Part shown: positions 60,372 through 64,000 of the stretch, one piece after another
How positions within the stretch are numbered: the first letter of the stretch is position 1
How the letters are laid out: every line of letters starts with the position of its first letter
DNA from: Flavonifractor sp. An92
Lineage (GTDB): Bacteria; Bacillota; Clostridia; Oscillospirales; Oscillospiraceae
Length of the DNA: 64,000 bases
NCBI RefSeq assembly: GCF_002159175.1
Contig: NZ_NFGZ01000007.1
Location: 1 to 64,000 of the forward strand
Reading direction: 5' to 3'
Made by a program: the position numbers and the translations under genes
The notes under the pieces: model-generated
The model's database searches: none
What the model was told of the DNA's origin: nothing
The model's input: the letters and a program-made list of their open reading frames with translations, nothing else

Positions 60372-60600
60372 AGTCGACGATCTCGACCGAGACCTTGGTC
60401 CCCTGGCGCTGGGCCACCGCGCGCATGAGCGCACGGATCTCCTTGGCGATGCGGCCCTGACGGCCGATCACCTTGCCCATGTCCTCAGGGGCCACCCGGA
60501 GCTCCAGGACGGTCCCGCCATCGCCGGGATGCTCGGTGACCTCCACCGCGTCGGGGTGGTCCACCAGATTCCGGGCGATGTAAGTGAGCAATTCCTTCAT
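60370..60600 (-). CDS. khpA: KH-domain RNA-binding protein KhpA
   Basis: 76 residues from MKELLTYIARNLVDHPDAV, start after GGAGGG. A single KH domain with the GxxG loop IGRQGRIAKEIRALMRA. KhpA pairs with KhpB/Jag and binds many RNAs, affecting cell elongation and division in Firmicutes. Position between rpsP and rimM is conserved. Confidence 0.95.
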   Translation of the reverse strand: MKELLTYIARNLVDHPDAVEVTEHPGDGGTVLELRVAPEDMGKVIGRQGRIAKEIRALMRAVAQRQGTKVSVEIVD

Positions 60601-60617
60601 TTGGCCAGGGCCCTCCA

Positions 60618-60854
60618 TTAGATGCCGGCCTTCTTCAGCAGAGCCTTCACGGTCTCAGTGGGCTGAGCGCCGGTCTTGATCCAGGCCTGGGCGCGCTCGG
60701 CGTCCACCTTCAGCTCGGCGGGATTGGTCAGGGGGTTGTAAGTGCCGATCTCCTCGATGAAACGGCCGTCCCGGGGATAACGGGAATCGGCGACCACGAT
60801 ACGATAGAAAGGAGCCTTCTTGGCGCCCATACGACGCAGACGGATTTTAACCAT
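60618..60854 (-). CDS. rpsP: 30S ribosomal protein S16
   Basis: 78 residues, normal length, beginning [20 protein letters not shown], with [19 protein letters not shown]. Binds 16S rRNA in 30S assembly. It lies 67 bp downstream of ffh and 17 bp before khpA. Confidence 0.98.
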   Translation of the reverse strand: MVKIRLRRMGAKKAPFYRIVVADSRYPRDGRFIEEIGTYNPLTNPAELKVDAERAQAWIKTGAQPTETVKALLKKAGI

Positions 60855-60921
60855 GGTGATTCACCTCCATAAATCTCTAAAACATCTCTATGGTCAACGC
60901 AGTGCGTGTACCAACCAACAC

Positions 60922-62274
60922 TTAGAAGGGGAGCTTCATGCCGCCCTTCATCTTACCGAACAGGCCGGCCTTGCGCTTCAGATTGCCGCCGGAGAACTGG
61001 CGGGTCATCTGCTGCATCAGGTCGAACTGCTTGAGCAGCCGGTTGATGTCCACCACCTGGGTCCCGGACCCGGCGGCGATGCGCTTTTTCCGGCTGTTGT
61101 TGAGGATGCTGGGATTTTCCCGCTCCTCCGGGGTCATAGAGAGGATGATGGCCTCGGTGCGGCTGAGCGCCTTCTCGTCCACCATGGCCCCCTCCAGGGC
61201 CTTGCCGTTCATGCCGGGGAGCATCCCGGCGATGTCGCTGAGGGAACCCATGCCCTTGACCTGCACCAGCTGGTCATAAAAATCGGACAGGGTGAATTTA
61301 TTCTTACGGAGCTTCTGCTCCAGCTCGGCTGCCTTTTTGGCATCAAAGCTCTCCTGGGCCTTCTCGATGAGGGACAGGACGTCGCCCATGCCCAGGATGC
61401 GGGAGGCCATGCGGTCGGGGTGGAACACCTCCACCTGATCCAGCTTCTCGCCCACGCCCACGAACTTGATGGGCTTGCCGGTCACGGCCCGGATGGAGAG
61501 GGCCGCACCGCCCCGGGCGTCGCCGTCCAGCTTGGTGAGCATGACGCCGGTGATGTCCAGGGCCTCGTCGAAGGTCTTGGCGGCGTTCACCGCGTCCTGG
61601 CCGATCATGGCGTCCACGATGAGGAGGATCTCATCGGGGTTGATGGCGGCCTTCATGTCCTTGAGCTGGTTCATCAGCTCCTCGTCCACATGGAGCCGGC
61701 CGGCGGTGTCGATGAACACCAGGTCGTTTCCATGCTTGCGGGCGTGCTCGATGCCCGCTTTGGCGATGTCTACGGGGTCGCCCAGCCCCATCTGGAACAC
61801 GGGCACATCCACCTGGCCGCCCACCACTTCCAACTGGGTGATGGCCGCGGGCCGGAAGGTGTCGCAGGCCACCAGAAGGGGCCGCTTGCCCTGTTTCTTC
61901 ATGAATCCCGCCAGCTTGGCGCCGTTGGTGGTCTTGCCCGCGCCGTTGAGGCCCACCAGCATGACCACGGTGGGGGGCTTGGGGTTGACGGCCAGCTTGG
62001 CGCTCTCGCTGCCCATGAGGGCGGTGAGCTCCTCATTGACGATCTTGACGATCATCTGGGCGGGGGTGAGGCTCTCCAGAACGTCGGCGCCCACGGCCCG
62101 CTCGGTGACGGTGGCCACGAACTGCTTGACGATCTTGAAGTTGACGTCGGCCTCCAGCAGGGCCACCCGGATCTCCCGCATGGCCTCCTTGACGTCGCTC
62201 TCGGTCAGCCTACCCTTGCCCCGCAGCCGCTTGAATGTGGCGGAGAGCTTTTCGGTCAGTCCTTCAAACGCCAT
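60922..62274 (-). CDS. ffh: Signal recognition particle protein Ffh
   Basis: 450 residues: N domain (1-85), GTPase domain with P-loop GLNGAGKTT near 108, DTAGRLHVD and TKLDGDARGG, then the methionine-rich M domain (about 300-450) with GMLPGMNG and a Met-rich tail that binds 4.5S RNA and signal sequences. Targets nascent membrane proteins with FtsY. It follows ylxM by 5 bp. Confidence 0.98.
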   Translation of the reverse strand: MAFEGLTEKLSATFKRLRGKGRLTESDVKEAMREIRVALLEADVNFKIVKQFVATVTERAVGADVLESLTPAQMIVKIVNEELTALMGSESAKLAVNPKPPTVVMLVGLNGAGKTTNGAKLAGFMKKQGKRPLLVACDTFRPAAITQLEVVGGQVDVPVFQMGLGDPVDIAKAGIEHARKHGNDLVFIDTAGRLHVDEELMNQLKDMKAAINPDEILLIVDAMIGQDAVNAAKTFDEALDITGVMLTKLDGDARGGAALSIRAVTGKPIKFVGVGEKLDQVEVFHPDRMASRILGMGDVLSLIEKAQESFDAKKAAELEQKLRKNKFTLSDFYDQLVQVKGMGSLSDIAGMLPGMNGKALEGAMVDEKALSRTEAIILSMTPEERENPSILNNSRKKRIAAGSGTQVVDINRLLKQFDLMQQMTRQFSGGNLKRKAGLFGKMKGGMKLPF

Positions 62275-62279
62275 GTGCT

Positions 62280-62651
62280 TTACTCCTGTTTCAACTGGTC
62301 CAGAACGTCCTGGATGTGGTTACAGCAGACGTCGATCTGGTTGTCATAGTACCGGCGCTCCTCGTTGATTTGCCGGATGCGGTCCACCTCGGCCTGAATG
62401 CTGTCGAACTGGCGCTGCATCTGGTGGAAGCGCTGGATAATGCCGGTCTTGTCCTCCAGCTCCGTGAGGATGGCCTCCGCCCGGACGATCACGTCCCGGA
62501 CGCCCTGGCGGGTGATGCCGTAGTTCTCGGCGATCTCAGCCAGAGACAGGTCCTCATTGTAGTAGAGATCGTAGAATTCCTTCTGGCGCGGGGTGAGCAT
62601 ATCGCCGTAAAAATCATACAGCAGCGCCATCCGATACGCCTGATTCTTCAT
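62280..62651 (-). CDS. ylxM: YlxM-family DNA-binding / SRP-associated protein
   Basis: 123 residues from MKNQAYRMALLYDFYGDMLT, ATG after AAGGAG. A sigma-70 region-4-like helix-turn-helix (about 20-70: LSLAEIAENYGITRQGVRDVI) and a C-terminal coiled coil. YlxM is always next to ffh and is reported to modulate SRP function. First gene of the cluster. Confidence 0.95.
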   Translation of the reverse strand: MKNQAYRMALLYDFYGDMLTPRQKEFYDLYYNEDLSLAEIAENYGITRQGVRDVIVRAEAILTELEDKTGIIQRFHQMQRQFDSIQAEVDRIRQINEERRYYDNQIDVCCNHIQDVLDQLKQE

Positions 62652-62694
62652 GCCGCTCTCCTTCCCGGACCCTTGCGGAGCTGCCTGACCGGCT

Positions 62695-62718
62695 TTGTAA
62701 AGCTCCGCAGCTTTACAA
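62695..62718. promoter_or_regulatory. Perfect palindrome at the start of the ylxM-ffh transcript
   Basis: Arms TTGTAAAGCT / AGCTTTACAA around CCGC, 10 of 10 paired. It begins about eight bases after the -10, so it would be either an operator covering +1 to +24 or a hairpin at the extreme 5' end of the mRNA. Confidence 0.7.
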
Positions 62719-62726
62719 CATGGAGA

Positions 62727-62755
62727 ATGATACAATATTTTTCCCCCGCTGTCAA
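62727..62755 (-). promoter_or_regulatory. Promoter of the ylxM-ffh-rpsP cluster
   Basis: Consensus TTGACA (62755-62750), 17-bp spacer, TATCAT (62732-62727). Confidence 0.85.
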
Positions 62756-62785
62756 GGGAAAATCCTTTCACGGCGCAGATAAAAT

Positions 62786-62833
62786 CCCGCCTCTCTCCGC
62801 CGCGCTTTGGGCAAAGCGACGAAGAGAGGCGGG
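62786..62833 (-). terminator. Terminator after the LTA-synthase-like gene
   Basis: CCCGCCTCTCT/AGAGAGGCGGG with an inner CGCTTTG/CAAAGCG stem, followed on the minus strand by ATTTTATC. Confidence 0.7.
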
Positions 62834-62838
62834 AAGCG

Positions 62839-64000
62839 TCAGTCGGGTTGGTAGGTCGTGAGCTCTTCCGCGATGTATCCTTCTCCATAGAGGAGGTCAT
62901 ATACCAGGGTCTGGTAGACCGACACGGTCTCGGCGCAGCTCTCCGGCGGGGCGTCGTAGGCGTTGCCCTCGGCGTCCACGAAGAGGCGCTCCCGGTAGAG
63001 GAGCATATCTTCCATGGCCTGGTCCACCCAGGTGAACCACAGGGGCTTCCAGAGTCCCGCCCAATCGAGGATCCGGGAGCCCATGCCGGTGACGCTCACC
63101 ACCTCGGGGCTCTCCAGCTCCGCGCCGTAGTTGTTCCAGACCAGATAATCGGTCTTGTGCATCTCCTTCAAGGTCTCGGCGTCCCAGTCCTCGGTAGAGG
63201 GGGAGTCCACACAGCCCAGCACCGAGTACACCGTGTCCGAGCCGGAGAGGTACAGCCCCGGCAGGTGGTCCCCCAGGAACACCAGCAGCACCGGCTCGCC
63301 GCAGTTGGAGAAGTAGTCCACCAGCTTGCCCAAGGCGGCGTCGGCGTCATGGATGCCGTGGACCAGGGCGTCGAAGGCCCCCAGGTCGTCGCCGGAGAGG
63401 CGGTCACAGGTGTAGTCCACCCCGGAGTGGGCGTCGAATTTGCCGTTGAAATAGGGCTGGTGGTTCTCCATGCTCAGGCCGTAGAGGAAAATAGGGCCGT
63501 CCCCCTTGGCCTCAAAGCGGGAAATGAGCTCGTCGGCCCAGGTGTCGTCCGAGATATAACCCCCGGCGTAGGTCTTGTCCACCGTGAAATCCCGGTCGTA
63601 GACCACCTCGTCAAAGCCGATGGCGGGCATGTTGGCGCTGCGGTTGTAGAGGCTGTCGTTGTAGGAGTGGACCATCACCGTCTCGTACCCCTGACCGGCG
63701 AAGGCCTTCACCAGGGAGGGGATGCGGTCGTAGATGCCGCTGCCGCTGAGGGAGGTGAGGCTCTCGGTCTCGCCGGGGAAGGCCGAGGGGATGCCGGAGA
63801 AGAGCTCCATCTCCACGTTCCCGGTCCCTCCGGCGTAGGCCCCCGACAGGAAGCGCCCGCCGCCGTACTCCTCGCTCAGGGCGTGGAAATTGGGGATGGG
63901 GTCCTCCTGAAAGTCCACATTGGGCAGGCGGGTCAGGTCAAAAAAGCTCTCCGACACCAGCAGCACCACGTTGGGCTGCTCCCCGTCGGAAGTCTCATTC
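62839..64000 (-). CDS. LTA synthase-like sulfatase-fold protein, 3' part
   Basis: The frame is open to the right edge, giving 386 C-terminal residues; the N-terminal membrane region is outside. PNVVLLVSESFFDLTRLPN opens the alkaline-phosphatase/sulfatase fold. AGGTGNVEMELFSG matches the GRTxxxEFE motif with the catalytic Thr, and VFLGDHLPGL supplies Asp/His metal ligands. Family members polymerise glycerol-phosphate onto a glycolipid anchor at the outer membrane face, or modify related polymers. The C-terminal extension beyond the sulfatase domain is typical of Clostridia homologues. Confidence 0.85.
   Translation of the reverse strand, partial: NETSDGEQPNVVLLVSESFFDLTRLPNVDFQEDPIPNFHALSEEYGGGRFLSGAYAGGTGNVEMELFSGIPSAFPGETESLTSLSGSGIYDRIPSLVKAFAGQGYETVMVHSYNDSLYNRSANMPAIGFDEVVYDRDFTVDKTYAGGYISDDTWADELISRFEAKGDGPIFLYGLSMENHQPYFNGKFDAHSGVDYTCDRLSGDDLGAFDALVHGIHDADAALGKLVDYFSNCGEPVLLVFLGDHLPGLYLSGSDTVYSVLGCVDSPSTEDWDAETLKEMHKTDYLVWNNYGAELESPEVVSVTGMGSRILDWAGLWKPLWFTWVDQAMEDMLLYRERLFVDAEGNAYDAPPESCAETVSVYQTLVYDLLYGEGYIAEELTTYQPD

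Overview
The window comes from a high-GC, spore-forming, anaerobic member of the Clostridia. The best fit is the Oscillospirales/Oscillospiraceae (Flavonifractor, Pseudoflavonifractor or Lawsonibacter-like). The evidence is the strongly GC-rich codon usage, spore genes (spoVT, ypeB), a Firmicutes-type T-box in front of alaS, a glycine riboswitch, a double-cubane-cluster reductase with its activase, and the ylxM-ffh-rpsP-khpA-rimM-trmD order. The genus is an inference. Most genes lie on the minus strand. No rRNA, tRNA, CRISPR array, transposase or integrase was seen.

Layout. 1-1.2 kb: an XRE-S24 (LexA/CI-like) repressor divergent from two small related ORFs, with three copies of one palindromic operator between them. 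1.3-5.1 kb: a sugar nucleotidyltransferase, rpoN and an Ala/Gly:Na+ symporter. 5.3-8.9 kb: hinT, a DUF4250 gene and alaS behind a T-box. 8.9-13.5 kb: a probable five-gene operon (stalk-domain protein, cysteine-desulfurase-like enzyme, response regulator, BceS-like kinase, membrane protein). 13.6-18.3 kb: an FHA-FtsW/RodA fusion with a class B PBP, divergent from ypeB. 18.4-20.2 kb: a second Na+/amino-acid symporter under a glycine riboswitch. 20.4-24.2 kb: argS, DUF1934, murI and a conserved small protein. 24.3-28.8 kb: blaI-blaR1-membrane protein with visible BlaI operators, then a DUF1846 gene. 28.8-31 kb: DUF3343, activase and double-cubane reductase. 31.2-32.6 kb: an Rrf2 regulator divergent from a flavodoxin-ferredoxin. 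32.6-37 kb: a LysR regulator divergent from a five-gene redox operon.

37-53.5 kb is the accessory part. Three tandem paralogues of about 900 residues carry N-terminal BspA-type leucine-rich repeats and a conserved C-terminal part resembling DUF4132. They have no signal peptides and very different repeat numbers, and one copy holds two identical 69-bp units. Directly upstream is a complete four-gene Wadjet (JetABCD) plasmid/DNA-defence operon of the DUF2397/DUF2398/SMC/DUF2399 class. The region looks like a defence island, and the LRR-DUF4132 array is the best candidate for an undescribed system.

53.7-64 kb: spoVT; a ROK glucokinase; an MGDG-synthase-type glycosyltransferase with a 39-residue membrane peptide and a flippase-like protein; degV; the SRP/ribosome-maturation cluster; and the 3' part of an LTA-synthase-like sulfatase running off the right edge. 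Starts were chosen from Shine-Dalgarno position, so several differ from the longest open frame.
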